NCBI RefSeq assembly: GCF_025399195.1
Contig: NW_026252139.1
Coordinates: forward strand, 1-64,000
Reading direction: 5' to 3'
DNA from: Umbelopsis ramanniana AG
Taxonomy: Eukaryota > Mucoromycota > Umbelopsidomycetes > Umbelopsidales > Umbelopsidaceae
DNA: 64,000 nt
Positions 21,176 to 33,924 of the stretch are shown piece by piece (the stretch's first letter is position 1; each line of letters starts with the position of its first letter). The notes under the pieces were generated by a model that was not told the DNA's origin, did not search any database, and saw only the letters and a program-made list of their open reading frames with translations. The position numbers and the translations under genes were made by a program.

Positions 21176-22421
21176 TTATAGACAGGTGAAAGGCATGGCA
21201 TCGCTGGGTTGTAACCTGAGTACTGATATTAGATGGAGTAGTGAAATGTTGTGATGAAGCTTGGACTCTCTTACCAGTTATCTTTAGGGTAGTTGTTATT
21301 GCCTTCAATCACGTGGAAGGTATAAATGTAACGAGAATTGGGGGACGAGTTGTTCTCAGATTTGTGGACAATTGAACCGTGGATCAATACAAGAGTGCCT
21401 ATTGACAGTTTAATTGTATATCTAACATCCTTATTACACATTAACACTCCATTTTACTTACCAGCCTTCACTTCAGCCTTCACAAATTTGGTCTCATCCA
21501 CCTTGAGCTCCCCTTCACCAACAAAAGTGACACCACCTTGAGGAGCGCGAACGAAGCGACGATCTATTGGAGTTGTCTTATGTGACCCCGGGATAAAGTA
21601 AAGACAACCGTTCTCTACAGTGCAATCTTCGAGTGCATACCAGAAACCAACAGCAGACACAGGTTCAGTATAGAGGAAAGTAGAATCTTGGTGAATTGGA
21701 ACGGTTCCTCCAATATAAGGCTGTTTAAAGATCAGCATTGACTGAAGAACCTGAGGTTTCTCAAAGCCTAGACTATGAGCAATTGCCGACATGCCTGGTG
21801 TGATGGAGAATTCTTTGAAAGCCGGGTCTAATTCGTGTAGAGCTGCAAAAAGTAAATGGAAACCCGTATGAATAAAAGTTTGCTTTTCCCAATTTGATGA
21901 ATGACTTGTACCGTTCACTTACCATGGCCAATTTTATTAATGGCCCGAGATTTAGGGTATTTGAGGTCGCCATTATCATCGAATGCACCCTCCTCAAAGA
22001 AGAATCGAATTTTGTCCCCACTATCCAAAAAATAATTGTCCCCAATATGTTTCTTATCTTCGGTACTACCAGTGGAGAACCTAGTCAACGGGTGACCATC
22101 AAGACTGAAGTTCTGTAACAAATCATCGGCTCTTGACTTGAGCTTATGTGCTTGATCTTTGGTAAAGAAATCGGGTATAATGAGGTAGCTATTCAATCCA
22201 GAGTTAAAAGCTGTAGTGAAAAGATTAATGCCCGGCTAAGGGGTAGAGATATGCTCACGTACCCGTCGTTATCAAACTAGGTAACAATGAGCGCAAAACA
22301 GGCAATGCATTAGATTATTATCAACTTCACTTGGCATTAGCGGGCGATCAGACTCATAAGAATGTACCTTCTCAAGTTGCTCTTTGGTCAATCCTAGGTC
22401 TGATGTGGTTGCCATTGTCAT
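21176..22421 (-). CDS. Phytanoyl-CoA dioxygenase family protein (PHYHD1-like)
   Basis: Fe(II)/2-oxoglutarate dioxygenase. Six exons: 22368-22421, 22263-22276, 21923-22188, 21462-21842, 21275-21398 and 21176-21215, 292 aa. The second exon has only 14 nt and supplies FDND(G), restoring the family opening EQLEKFDNDGYLIIPDFF. The iron-binding facial triad is visible as HQD (in VPIHQDSTF) and a distal His in LVLIHGSIVHKS, with the 2-oxoglutarate Arg in NSRYIYTFH. FWYALEDCTVENGCLYFIPGSH is also typical. Length matches PHYHD1 (~290 aa). The physiological substrate is unknown. Reading through without the micro-exon would lose the N-terminal helix. Confidence 0.93.
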
Positions 22422-24067
22422 GTCGAGAGAATAAAGTATCCCTGGGAGTTTTACTTTGGGTTAAATTGATAGTCCGTCTGCCGTTTGAATCATTGATTTT
22501 CAGCCGTAAGGATACGAAGTTCCTTAGCTTTCCTTGTTTAAACCATATTTGGAGTCACGCTGCTGAAGAGAACCTTGGTAGATATTTTGCATTTTGTATG
22601 CCGAGGTTCAAATTGGTAATATTCACTGAGCAGCTCTCACCATTGGTGCATGTTTAAAGTTCGAGAATCGCTCCACATTATTATATGGCATAAAAGGTAG
22701 TCGCAAGTCGCCGATGTTGCTTACCTACTCATTGTCGGAACTCCTCTTAGTCACACAGAATTTTTCAACTTGGCATAAGGTGAGGGTGGGCTCCATCTAG
22801 TAAGACCTATATCATGAAAGCCATTTTATAACTATTTACAACCAGATGGACGTGAGACGTTGTTGAATGAACTGCCATCGCAAAGCATAGAGGTAATGCT
22901 GACGAGATTAAGAAAAGGTTCCTGGCACCAAGAAATAAAGGAGGGTATGGGTCTAAATACAATTTTACTGTGTAGACTCACAGTGTTCTGAGCGTTTGTG
23001 CAGTGAACGGAGGTTATGGTAAAAAATATTGCCCGATCTCGGTACAGGCGTGTCAGAGGAATGGTGCATGTCTGATTGGACTTCAGGCACGGGCCGAAAA
23101 TGGAAGTTCAAAAGCTCGTAACCTGTGGTAGCTATATTGGATTTGCTTTTATTCATCGGCTTTACAGTTCTTGGTTTTGAACGTCCCTCCAGCCCATCCC
23201 ATACATGGAGATCGGATCTGGAGCAAAGGTCAGCTCCAAAATCGTTGTATGCTTTGACCTTCATCCAAGCTTACTCCAATCAACTTGGGATCAGCAATAT
23301 CGTTTACGATGATCCTTTCTACAAGGCTTCAACCTATGCTTTCTTGGCATAGTTGAGAAAGATGGCAACAGGACTCATATGCATGTAAGGATGACTTTCA
23401 AACTTTAATCTGGGAAAAGCTTGTGAGAGTTTATTATATTGTCCCTCAGAGAAGTTACAGTTATTACTAAATTTGTTACCCGCCTACGTTTCTAATGTGG
23501 AGAAGGGGAGAGAGTTAACAAAAGAAATCGACTGTTAGGACGAATCAAGTAACATAAAGCTTCAGGATGGCAAGTTACACATTCATAAACAAATCAAAAG
23601 TTTTATTGCGAATTTTCAAAGTTGCATCATCATGTGTAGCTGTGGACTGGCTGTTCGCTCTCTTCCCACTTCTTACAAAAGGTCATTCCGGTCATCACTG
23701 CGCTCTGCCGGAGAAAATTGCAATATCGGAATTTAGGAGAAAATACACTTTGGGAAGTTTTGGCCGGGATCTGCTGAGTTTGGTAGTCGAATATGTGGAG
23801 AGAGCATTGGGCTGTGGTTAGAAAATTCAGCGTTATAGATGTAGGATTTTAGTGATGATGGGTCAAATATTCAAAGAATAGATTTCTGTTCAGGGCGAAA
23901 GAGATGAAATTAACGAAGCGGCTTGTCTCTGCCAAATTTCTTCCTTTAGGCAATGCAAAGAAAACCCAATTAAGGGTGATCTCACAAGAAAAAAAAAAAA
24001 ACCGAGCTTTATATTTCAGCTGAGATAGCGATGGGTTGCATTTCTATCTCGTCGCTTTATTTGTTAT
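22422..24067. other. 1.6-kb spacer without a convincing gene
   Basis: Divergent spacer between the dioxygenase and the Zn2Cys6-PAS gene. Open frames 22331-22657, 22965-23264 and 23567-23821 are present; the last begins with ATG and codes for 84 residues with a hydrophobic patch, but shows no motif or splice partner. An A-rich tract lies at 23990-24002. I see no other structure. Confidence 0.5.
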
Positions 24068-26149
24068 ATGTCGCTAGAATTCCTTGATAATATCTCTCTC
24101 TTAAATAATGAGCCTATTCCGTTCAATGTGCGGCGGTCATCATCATCAAAAATATCCGACTATACAGACATGTCAATAGACGCCGCTTCACCAGACTCTA
24201 CTCGAGTTCCTGCTAAACGACCAAACAAGCCTCATGTTCCTAGCGCATGCGTAAGTCAGCTCGTCATGGCCGCTAAAGAATTGCTCGCGTCAATGCCTTT
24301 TGCTGATTAAGTGCTGCTAATTCTACAGATCAACTGCAAAAAAGCTCACCTGGCCTGCGATCGTAAGTTGTTTGCTGTTTGGATTGATACTGGCCAACAG
24401 ATCAGCTACCCTAACCTTTTGGTTCCCCTTGTTTGTCTGAAACAGTCAGTAGACCATGTAATCGATGTATTACTATGAACAAAGTTGACACTTGTCATGA
24501 CGTCCAGCAAAAAAAAAGAGGCAGACCAAAGCTCCGCGACAAGGAAGCTCAAATCACTGCGACCAGCTCATCGTCGCCGTCGATACTATCCTCCATGAAA
24601 TCCATTCATGTTAGCCTTGGTTCCAAATCAAGCTTTTCAATGACGAAGCCGGCAAATGTTATTAACGATGCGAACCAAGCGACGACGGTCATCACTGTAG
24701 GTTAAATCAATCTGCTTTCCAAAGCTCATCAATGTGACAGCTCTAACGACGTTTGTAGATGTTCCTATCAATGGAAGTATGTTGTTCACGTGCTTCAGAT
24801 GAAGTTTTTGAATTACTAGGCTACTACCCACAAGAGATGGCTCATCGACCGCTGTATGGTTTTATTGCTGTAGACGATGGTGAACGGCTGGCACGCATTC
24901 ATCGTCTGCTGTTGGATAATATCAGTGATGTTGGCAACAAAATTAACCCTTCTCAACAACGAGCGCCATTACCACCGACTGAACGTACCTCTTCAGACGA
25001 TTTTTTCCAATACTCACCAGAACAAATGACTATCATAGCGAACGGGTCACAGACGTTCTCAGAGATACTGCATTTAAAAAAGGACAGTGGAGATACCGAA
25101 CCATATCGAGCCCAGTTTTACCTTGGCGGTGGATGGGGAGCCGACCTGTTTAAACCCTCTACCCTTGCAAAATTGTATATCGTAGCGACCTTCAGTCGGC
25201 TTGAAAACAAAATCACCTCGATGGACTCGACTTCCCATTCAAGACGAATATCGATGGCTCCAGCAAAACATACCCCGCCTACCAGTCCACCACTCGTATC
25301 GAATCAACCATCGAATACCGGACAGATACTGCTAGCCCCAGCTATTGCACCGCATCCACAAACATCCACGATGCAATCGCAACTTCATCCACAATTGCCA
25401 TCACAAATGCATGATAACACTATGTCTAACTCCAAAAATAAGACGACTAGCCATCCCAGTCCAAAGGACGATTCAGCCAGTCGAGGATCTTTGTCCGCCT
25501 CTTCTCCCCACCATTCGCCCAATTTAACTCAAGTGGATGAAATATCCGTAAGTCTTTTGTGCTATAATACACTGAGATTTCAAATTGACGTTCTAATGTA
25601 CATGCACAATAGTTTGATGAGTTGGATGAAGCGTCAGAACTAAGTGAAACTACAGAGCTAGTCATGTCGGAAGACTTAGTGGACGAATCAAATATCTCCA
25701 CCACACCCATATCCCAACCTGAATCCATCACACCCACTCCAGCAAAGACAACTTCACCGAAATTCCATACATCATCCAGTAGTACGCCAACATTCTCGCC
25801 TTGGCCAGTGACATTTCCTCAAGTTCATTCAGCTACCCGAACGTCTGTTAACCCTTACTCCATCGTCTCCGCACGGTATAACCGACCTTTGCCTATGAAC
25901 GTCCACGTTGCACCGTTCACCCACCCGCATGATGCTTACTATATGCAAATGAGTTCCAGTCTACTGAATAGTGAGGCAGCACACCAGAACAGGTTCAATC
26001 GACGCCTGGGATCCCTCGTCGACATGAAAGCACACGATGCTGTGGCAGGATCAGAAATGGAAGCTAGAGATTTGACTCCTACACCTGGTTCATCGGTGAA
26101 TGGCGTCAAAAACAGTCAGCAAATGAGCGTCGATGCCTTGTTATCTTAG
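24068..26149 (+). CDS. Zn2Cys6 transcription factor with PAS domain
   Basis: Five exons (24068-24250, 24329-24362, 24446-24696, 24759-25547, 25613-26149) give 597 aa. The zinc cluster is assembled from three exons: CINCKKAHLACD, RPCNRC and DTC, followed by a basic RGRPKLR AT-hook-like block. The central exon carries a PAS domain (SRASDEVFELLGYYPQEM, HRPLYGFIAVDDGERLARIH). The rest is Ser/Pro/Gln-rich. CxxCKKAHLxCD clusters plus a PAS domain are the plan of the ERT1/RDS2/AcuK-AcuM carbon-source regulators; closeness to any one of them is inference. A nuclear DNA-binding regulator, probably of metabolism. Confidence 0.88.
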
Positions 26150-26510
26150 TATAACTTTTTTTTATACCTTGAGCTAGAATTGTACATTTCCTTATACTCG
26201 CGCGACATTCCTCTCCTATTGAATTCGACTTGTTCTCTGCTATCATTTTGATTTTTAAAACTGTTATTTTTCCTTCACATGCGTGGCTACTTGTAAGTTG
26301 CTGGGAAATTTTGGGCTGGTCATCCAATCTATTAAAGAAATGCTCCGGGGAAAAGTTCAAAGCACGACGTGCTGTCTGCATGACATGACTTTAATAATGG
26401 GGGCAGTGGACATAGATGAAATAATACAAAATACAAAGTGGCTGTAGTTAAGTAGTGGTAATAAGTATAACCTGGGATGTAGTTTCTACGTAGACATGGA
26501 AATTTAGCGA
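26150..26510. other. Convergent 3' spacer
   Basis: 361 bp between the stops of the Zn2Cys6-PAS gene and the RhoGAP gene. No gene or clear terminator-like element beyond T-rich sequence at 26155-26165. Confidence 0.5.
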
Positions 26511-29500
26511 CTAAAGAGTAGTATGATGTTCTCTTGGAATGGTGGGGATAGGAGGCACCGGTAGCGAGTTGCTTTCAACGGCAACAGCGTCAGGCGACTG
26601 ATCAGCCGAACTTTCGCGCTTTCCAGTAACTCGTCGTTTCACAGATTTAGGACGGCGTGTCAATTTAGGAGATACAGGAGTCTTGGGTTCATTGGGTGTA
26701 TAGGTTGGTGCATGTCCCACAGGGGCGGTGAATGCCATATCAATAGGCGATGTGTGCAACGAACCCGAAGTATTGGAGTGCGAGAACTTGAAAGCACTGG
26801 TGTTGATTTTAAGGTCCTGAGATCTTGTACGGAATTTAGGCACTCCTGTGCGTGCTTGCTGACGACTAATCGCTTCAGTCACCCTATCTTTGCTTTCTTC
26901 CATTTCAGCGTGTGATTGACTGACATCGGGGCTAATAGGAGATGGAAGTGGTGAAAGGTCAGGCGTCCGTGCTACTTCAGGCGACACAGGCGATACAAGA
27001 TATTTTCCGTCAACTCCAACCAGATCACTGTTGACGTAGCTTTCCACAGGCTCCAAATCTTCATCTTTAAAGATATCGCCATAATCTTCCTCGGTATGAA
27101 TGGTCATCACTGGAGAGAGCTCTGCACTGCTTGGTCGTCTTGCATAATTCTTGATATTGCGTTCGTCGCTGAGTTCAATACCTCCAGTAATTGCTGTCTG
27201 ACTTCGGAGATCTTTGTTGGCGAATAAGGTTTCATGGTTTTGAATAAGGTCTTCCAATACACAATCGCTTCCCCATTCACCCGGTAAGCTTCCTTTGTTA
27301 TGGTCCTGGAAAATGGCTGGAGTGAACATGACTGACAGATTTTGGATATTCATTTTGTTTATCTCAGCTTGTGAAGATACACTGTAAATCAATCAACGAA
27401 CGTTTAGTGTTCAGTAAATGCACAGGATTCGTATGCCATTTGAACATAAGAAGACTTACTTGGCCAAATGTTGAATCAGTACTTTCAATGTGTCATAGTT
27501 TGGTGACTCTAAGTGGAGGATGCGTGTCAAAAGATTCATTATACGCAGTTCCTTATCAGGAATTTCTGGAGGAACAGTGGCATTTAGTATACGCAAGGCT
27601 AAACTTATGCTATTGAATACCACATTGTGTTAACTTACTGGAATAGCTTAAGCGATCTGATAATTTGAACTTGAAAACAGGCTCAGATAACTCTCGAAGA
27701 TAGATCTTGAGAATGGAAGCGATAGCAAGAACATCTGCCGGAGCATCACCTTTACCAAATTCAAGCGCCTCCTCCTCACGCTCAAAGCATTGTCTCAACT
27801 TGTCAATAGCACTTTGGCGACCAGATACCCGATATATGCCTTCCCGATGCAAACCACCCAGCCGCTCAACAGCATCAATACAGCGAGTCACAATAAGAGG
27901 AGGAGAGCGTCCATCGTGATACAAAGCATACTCTGTCAATGACAGACCAAAGATCATATCTAATATGGGTATATTAATATAAAGTTGCACCAGCTGTGCT
28001 ACATCTTCTTGAACTGATACTGACCTTTGGACATACCAACATAATAATTGTGGTAATAATTTTTTGGTGGCGCTGGAAGAGGTTGCTTTGCGATCTCGAT
28101 CTCAAAGGCCTTGGTATCACTCTGGGGCTCAATTTTTTCTGCGAGAACGCCAATGTCCTTGACACTTTCTTTGGTGTTCTCTGTACTGATAATCTCCGAA
28201 TCAATGACAACTGCTAGGCACGTCTTTATGATTTCAGACTTTTCCTGAAGTTGAGCAAGGAGTGCCTTAAGTAGCACAGTCCGTTAGCGTTTCATTCTGG
28301 TGTATTCATATCATCGATTGCGCCAAACTCACCTTTTCCGCAAAGTCGATTGTAGAGAGGTGCTTCAGCCGGAGAGTCTCCAGCTTACGGAGAACGGCAC
28401 GATAGAGGGCATCTGAAAAAGGGCGCTGCGTTAAACCTGAGCCATGGTGACATACCCAGCCTCTACTCAGCCGAGCCTTGCTTACCTGTTTCAGCAATAT
28501 CCTTTTTCGTTTTTGCGTTCTTGACATTTTGTTTAACAGGATCGATGGGCTGTGCATTTGTAAAATGAGACATCTGTCTCATGAACCGGGCCAGGCGTTT
28601 TTGTGGATGGTGACTTGGGCTGGTAGGATCCGGAGAGTTAGGCGACCATGGTGACCCAGCCAACGACATATCATCGTGGAATTCCCCATGTCGAAAAGAT
28701 TGAGGTGAGCCGGGCAGCGGTATATCTTCATGGGAAGTGCCCACAATACTGCCTGCAGTTCCTGTGGACTTACTCGGACGCGGTGATGGAAGACTAGTTT
28801 GTGAGAATGGAGAGGTGGGTGTTGTGGGAAGTTGGTTGGCCATTTGGGTTTGTGCCAGCTCCAATTCTTTGCATTTCTGCTCGTAGGCAGTACGAGCCTA
28901 GTGTACATCATTTGCAATAATTAGTACTACAGTTCATTCAAGCTTCACTTTACCAAAATGTACATTTACCCTAGGGAGCTCGCCTAAAAGACACTGTGCA
29001 TATTCAACATTGCAGTCATGCATCTTTCTTCGGTGATATCTCATCAGCTTTTCATGCTGTATGCGCAAATCGGTCAAATCCTTCACTTGGTTCTTCATCT
29101 TTTCGATGTAAGCCGTTCGCACCAGGCGGGTATGATTGCCGAAAGCTTTCATTTGCACAAAAGCTTGTTGGGCACTGGTGTCTATATAATTGTACTTGCT
29201 CTTTTCCGATGTACTATCATCGAGAATAGCAGGAATTTGCGATAACGATTGCTGATATTTCTCCTCAATGGCAATACTGGAGAGTGGCCAATGAGTTTTG
29301 TGGGGAAAGCAGATGGAAAGGAGCATGACTTTTACTTCACTTACCGATGTTTAAAATACACGATGACCTTCTCTAAGTCGTCCACCGACCATCGCATCAT
29401 GTCCCTTATTCTGTTACTTCTTGCCTCAATGACATAGACTTGCTGCAAGGGTGGCAAGGGTTAGAGGGCTGGTATATTCTGGTACCTTAACGGATTCCAT

Positions 29501-29667
29501 CTAGGACACGAGTCGCAAAGGGATGACCACCAGGCAAGTGATGATGTACTACGTACCTCGGCTCGATCAGCCGGCACAGATGGCGGCTCAGGTTTGCTAT
29601 GTTTCTTTGGTTGTTGCTGCATTGTGCTGTGTGTTGACCTCAGCTGTGATGGTTCATTGAAGAGCAA
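26511..29667 (-). CDS. F-BAR/RhoGAP protein (Rgd1-like)
   Basis: Rho-family GTPase-activating protein with a membrane-curving N-terminus. Nine exons: 29557-29667, 29345-29442, 28970-29276, 28486-28897, 28333-28412, 28037-28265, 27639-27959, 27460-27598 and 26511-27381; 855 aa from the upstream Met, or 840 from the Met at 29622. An F-BAR-like helical region follows (RSNRIRDMMRWSVDD, AYIEKMKNQVKDL, MRYHRRKMHDC), then a Ser/Pro linker. The RhoGAP domain is clear: PPLIVTRCIDAVE, HREGIYRVSGRQS with the arginine finger, LKIYLRELSEPVF and MNIQNLSVMFTPAIF. The C-terminal ~290 residues are a Ser/Pro-rich tail. Rgd1 proteins act on Rho3/Rho4-type GTPases in polarity and septation; the target here is inferred only. 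Confidence 0.92.
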
Positions 29668-30524
29668 AGCTGCAGTGACCAGTGGTGTTCCGAGAATAGA
29701 AATTGAGTCTCTGTGGCAAAATTTTTGGCACCAGAACTCCTCTTGTTATTCATCAGGCTATGCTGATTTCCCAACAGAACGGCTCAGATGCTTTGAACAG
29801 CCTCCCTTATTACTCATTTCTTTACGTGTCATTATCTTGAATACAGATTTCAAAAGGCATCATCGCGTATCTTTTCTTAAAATCTCGCTTCAAGGATTTT
29901 ACTTCATTTGGCAAGGCAGTAAATTTATTATGTTCCATCTCCGTTCTGTGCTAAGATTCTTTCGGTCGATCTCATTATGAGACAGCGTTCGGATTCATCT
30001 TTTCAGCCTGCGTTCTACGCTAAACTTTATTGTGCCTGTGAGAATGTATTAGAAAAAAATTCGAATACTGGTTTCGGTGACTTAATAGCATTCTACCCCT
30101 TAATCAAAATGTGGTTGAAAACAGTTATTTAGCAATATGTGGGCGAACGGACAAAAGAGTGCAATACCGGGGAAATCAACGGCTTGCTGTGTTTTGACCA
30201 TGAGTGACTGCTATGAAGGTGAGCAAAAAATATTTTTATGCAGAAATGAGCGCGCTTTTTTCAGGCGCGACATACTTAGTATCTATTACACCTCCGGTTT
30301 AGATCTCCTTAGCCCCGTCATAACAAGCGGTTGCTCTCCCCGTTCTGAATCATCCCAGTACAGCGCTGGTTGACTTCCACTATACGTGTCACATTTCATT
30401 ACAATGATAGAAAAAAAGGCACTTAACATAAAGGCGTACGACATAAAAAAGTTGCATGTGGATATTGTAAAATGGTGTCAGTATGATATACAAAGGATTC
30501 ATAAGATCCATAGCTGTCTCGCTA
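29668..30524. other. Spacer between the RhoGAP gene and ATG15
   Basis: About 860 bp holding the RhoGAP promoter and the 3' end of ATG15. The open frame 30137-30373 begins with ATG but has no recognisable domain; the one at 29594-29980 overlaps the RhoGAP start antisense. Nothing else supported. Confidence 0.5.
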
Positions 30525-32345
30525 TCACTGTCTATACTTCTTGCGCTTCCAAGGATCTTCAGTAGGATCAGGTATCTCCGGAATAGTGGAGCAAGATGTG
30601 CTTATGGTTGAAGGTGGGTCCCGGTCATCGGGGTAGTCCCAAAGCGCACAATCAACACACTCTAGTTCTGGTTTGCATTCTGGTATTGGAAACTCTTCAG
30701 GCTTCTTCAGGATGTTCTCAATGACATCGTGGATGCGGTGAGAGCGAATGTCAACCCTCCATCCCTTTTCGTTGACCACGTCCCAAACGCATACCTATAG
30801 ACCAAAGAAAAAAAAAGTGTTTGGCTTAGATCAGTAGATCCGACTACAGAACGAGAAACAAAATAGGTACCTTTCCAGTATGGCATCGAGTCTCCATAGC
30901 AAATCCTCCGTACCAGCACGTGCTGGATGGACCCTGGATATTGTCATCAATAAGTTATTTACGGGACAGATAGTAACGAGGAGAACTGCATGAAACATAC
31001 CGTGCACACTCCTACAAACAGGGGATCAGCCGTATGCCCAAAATGCCATAATGGTATATCATCCCAGTTGATAGCAGGTGGAGCAGGCAAATGAAATCGA
31101 CGAGAAGCAAGTCTTTCCCCTGGAATTTCGAATGTCACAGTAGGAACGCCAAAAGTTTGTCCAACAAGGCTGGCAACAGCGCCTCCCAGCGAATGTCCAC
31201 TCAACCAAATCGTTGCATCAGGGTACTGATCCGCCAATTCTATGTACACTCTCTGATGGCGCGTGTATTTGTGTCAATAATGGTCCATATACAAATAAAA
31301 CAAAAAATAAAAACTGCTCATCTTACCATGGCCAATGAATAATATGTCTCTTCATCCAATAAAGAAGTTTCTAAGCACGTTTGGTTGCATTGATATGTAT
31401 TGCCAACGTAGCAATCGCAAACCGTTCGCCAAGCCCGGCTGACACGAGCGCAACAGCATGAAAACAATAAATTATCCTAAGCAGTTAGACAGAAGTGAGA
31501 TGTATGATCGATGGGGGCGCTACGTTGCGTAGAATGTGGTATCTCGGTATACAAACATTGAACTTGTCCTTCTCACCAGTTGGCCCACCCGTCCACAGGC
31601 CGGCACTAGTTCCTTTAAAACTCAGTACAAAAGTGGTGTTATCAGCATCGCCAAACACATGGCCACGTAGACCGTCCGATTCCCAGCCAAATGACGAAGA
31701 CTACAACAAATTAGCTTGGTGGTCATGAGACGAAGGAGACATATCTTGATTGAGGTGATAACCTACCACGTTCCATTTTGTGCCTAAATCGTACCAGTCT
31801 TCCCTTGTATCAGGATCGGAATAGGCATTATTGGTCATTTCTGCCAACGATAGGACCGTATCACTATCTGCTACATCTGGCAGCAAACCATAATCTATCT
31901 CCATATTGTGGATACCCATTGCATAGTGCATTTGCCTGGGTGTTTGTGCGGCTCGCATGAGATATGGCAGCGGCGAGGCAGGTCGGTATCGTCGTCCTAT
32001 AGACTGCTTTACGCTGAAAGTGGATGGCTTCCCCAAGTTATCTGCTATTTGTACGGCTTGGAAGCCTGAATAATCCATTCTCCTGAACATGTTGGGGTAT
32101 TTGCCAGTGGAGGAGGAGTGGTGGTATATGTGTCTAAGGGAGAGAGATGGTTGCGAAGTCGATGCCTGTAATGGCTTTTGTTGCTGAGCATAGCTGACAA
32201 CCAAGTAGGAGATTATGAGCAGTAGTAGCAATCCAATGCGTTCGGTAGGCAAAGGCTGTACACTTCGCATGGCATTGACTCTGGGTGATAAAGGGTTGTC
32301 TGGCCTTGGCAGATTGAAGCGGCGCTGGGCACAGGTCAACTTCAT
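30525..32345 (-). CDS. ATG15: Autophagy-related phospholipase Atg15
   Basis: Vacuolar lipase that breaks down autophagic bodies and multivesicular-body vesicles. Six exons: 31767-32345, 31557-31700, 31327-31476, 31001-31252, 30871-30933 and 30525-30794, 485 aa. A signal anchor sits at about residues 37-52 ([15 protein letters not shown]), putting the lipase in the lumen. The catalytic Ser motif is [10 protein letters not shown], preceded by [20 protein letters not shown] and the CCC block ([12 protein letters not shown]) are typical Atg15 landmarks, as is TCWYGG near the end. The second intron has the less usual donor GTTTGT. The C-terminal ~50 residues are acidic/Pro-rich and end in KRKKYRQ. 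Confidence 0.94.
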
Positions 32346-32403
32346 GCGTGACTGGTCAAAATTATAGAATTAGGATGTTCAAGATTTTTTTATTGAAATA
32401 ACC

Positions 32404-33460
32404 ATGGCACCAGCATCAAACAACCTGAAGCGCAAGAATCGCGAGGCCGACAACGAGATTCCTACGGGAAATGCCGCCATTAAGAAGAAGATAAGAGATA
32501 CAGAAAGAGCCCTTCGACGTGTAAGTAGACATCAAAACACTCATTCGCACCAAAAACAACCATTGACCTTCGACTGATGCACACTTTTGTTATTATAGCC
32601 AACCTTAACAGCCAAGGTTAGGCTGGAGCTTGAAAGAAAATTGAAAGCTTTAAATTTTCATTCTTCGGAAAAACTTATTGATGACTTTGAACGAACGAAT
32701 GCGAAGAAGTATCACATGGTGAAGCATTTTGGTAAGATCCAGCTCTTGCTGTGACACTATCGATGTGGTGGCATGATCTAATTTTTTATGTTTTCGGTTG
32801 CAGAGAGGACCAAAGTCAACAGAAAGATTAAGAAGGCTGAAAAGGAGCTGAAGGAAGCCAAATCCGACGAAGAGAAGAAAAGTGCACAAAAATTATTGGA
32901 TGAATTAAACATCGATCTCAACTACATCAATGTAAGATGTCACATTTTTCGTCCGGCCCGCAAAGTCCACTAGTTGCAATTCAATTCTAATACCTCTATA
33001 GCATTTCCCAAACACCGAACGTTATATTTCACTCTATCCTTCCAGCGACTCTAACGAAGCAAGTAGTGCAGAGGCACGCAAGGAAATCCGAGATCGCATA
33101 GGTGAAGCTACGAAGGATGGTGAATTTGATGAAGATACTGTTCGGAAACATTACCGTAACAAATACCGTGACCATCTGGTTAAATCTGGCAAGATATCTG
33201 CCATTGAAGCCTCTGCGGACGATATTGCTGCCCTGAGCGGTCGAAAGGAAGAGGAGGATCAAGTTAAGCCAAACAAGAAATCTAAAACTGCCAAAGCATC
33301 CAAAGGTATGAGATCTAAATGTTTATATATGGCGACAAATGTCGACTAACGATATTTTTTCCTTTCAGAAAAAGCTGGTAAACCAAGTGTTGTGGAGAAA
33401 GCAGATGTGGAACAGGATGACTTTTTTATGGCCGACGGTGACAGCGATGACGAAGAGTAG
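32404..33460 (+). CDS. EFG1: rRNA-processing protein Efg1
   Basis: Nucleolar factor for 18S rRNA maturation. Five exons (32404-32520, 32599-32731, 32804-32931, 33002-33305, 33369-33460), 257 aa, no frame conflict. Family landmarks: IKKKIRDTERALRR, then LERKLKALN, HMVKHFERTKVNRKIKK, a long Lys/Glu coiled-coil and NIDLNYINHFPNTERYISLY. The C-terminal part is Lys-rich then acidic (DGDSDDEE). The start lies only 58 bp from the divergent ATG15 start, so the two share a very short promoter region. Confidence 0.9.
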
Positions 33461-33924
33461 TATTTTTGAAATTGCTCCGTATTCCATTCACCTCTCATTT
33501 TCTTTGCAACTACCACTGTAGCACTGCATCAGGGCCGTGCTATGTGAGATGGCCTACTTACTGTACAGATATTGCCCCCCTTTGTTTTTCATTTGATCAA
33601 ATAGAAGTTTTACATATTCCAGTCAAACATTTTTGCCTATAGCATACACAAGCTTTAAGTGATCACTCAATATTCCATGTGCAATTTGAAATAATATGAC
33701 TTTTTTTTTTGTTTTGGTCACTTTCTAAACATGATTGTCTGATGGCTCTTTTTTTTTCTTTCTCTATGTACACTTGCGTGGTTTTGGTAGGTATATAAAA
33801 GCCAAATTGGAAGGTCTTATGATGTGGGTGTCTGCGTATAAACGTGTGAGTGGGCGCTAGGGTGTTGTTGGTGCCCGTAGAGATAGGGTAAAGGCAGGAG
33901 GAGGCATAGCGAAATAAACAAAAA
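33461..33924. other. 3' spacer between EFG1 and the Ecl1-like gene
   Basis: Convergent, T-rich (runs near 33702 and 33749). A TATATAAAAG string at 33793-33802 exists but faces no evident plus-strand gene. Confidence 0.5.

Noticed and set aside
23567-23821. 84-codon plus-strand ORF with ATG as a gene
   Set aside because: No domain, no splice partner and random-looking composition; length alone is weak in AT-rich DNA.
30137-30373. 78-codon ORF beside ATG15
   Set aside because: Starts with ATG but has no motif and lies in the 3' spacer of ATG15; no support.
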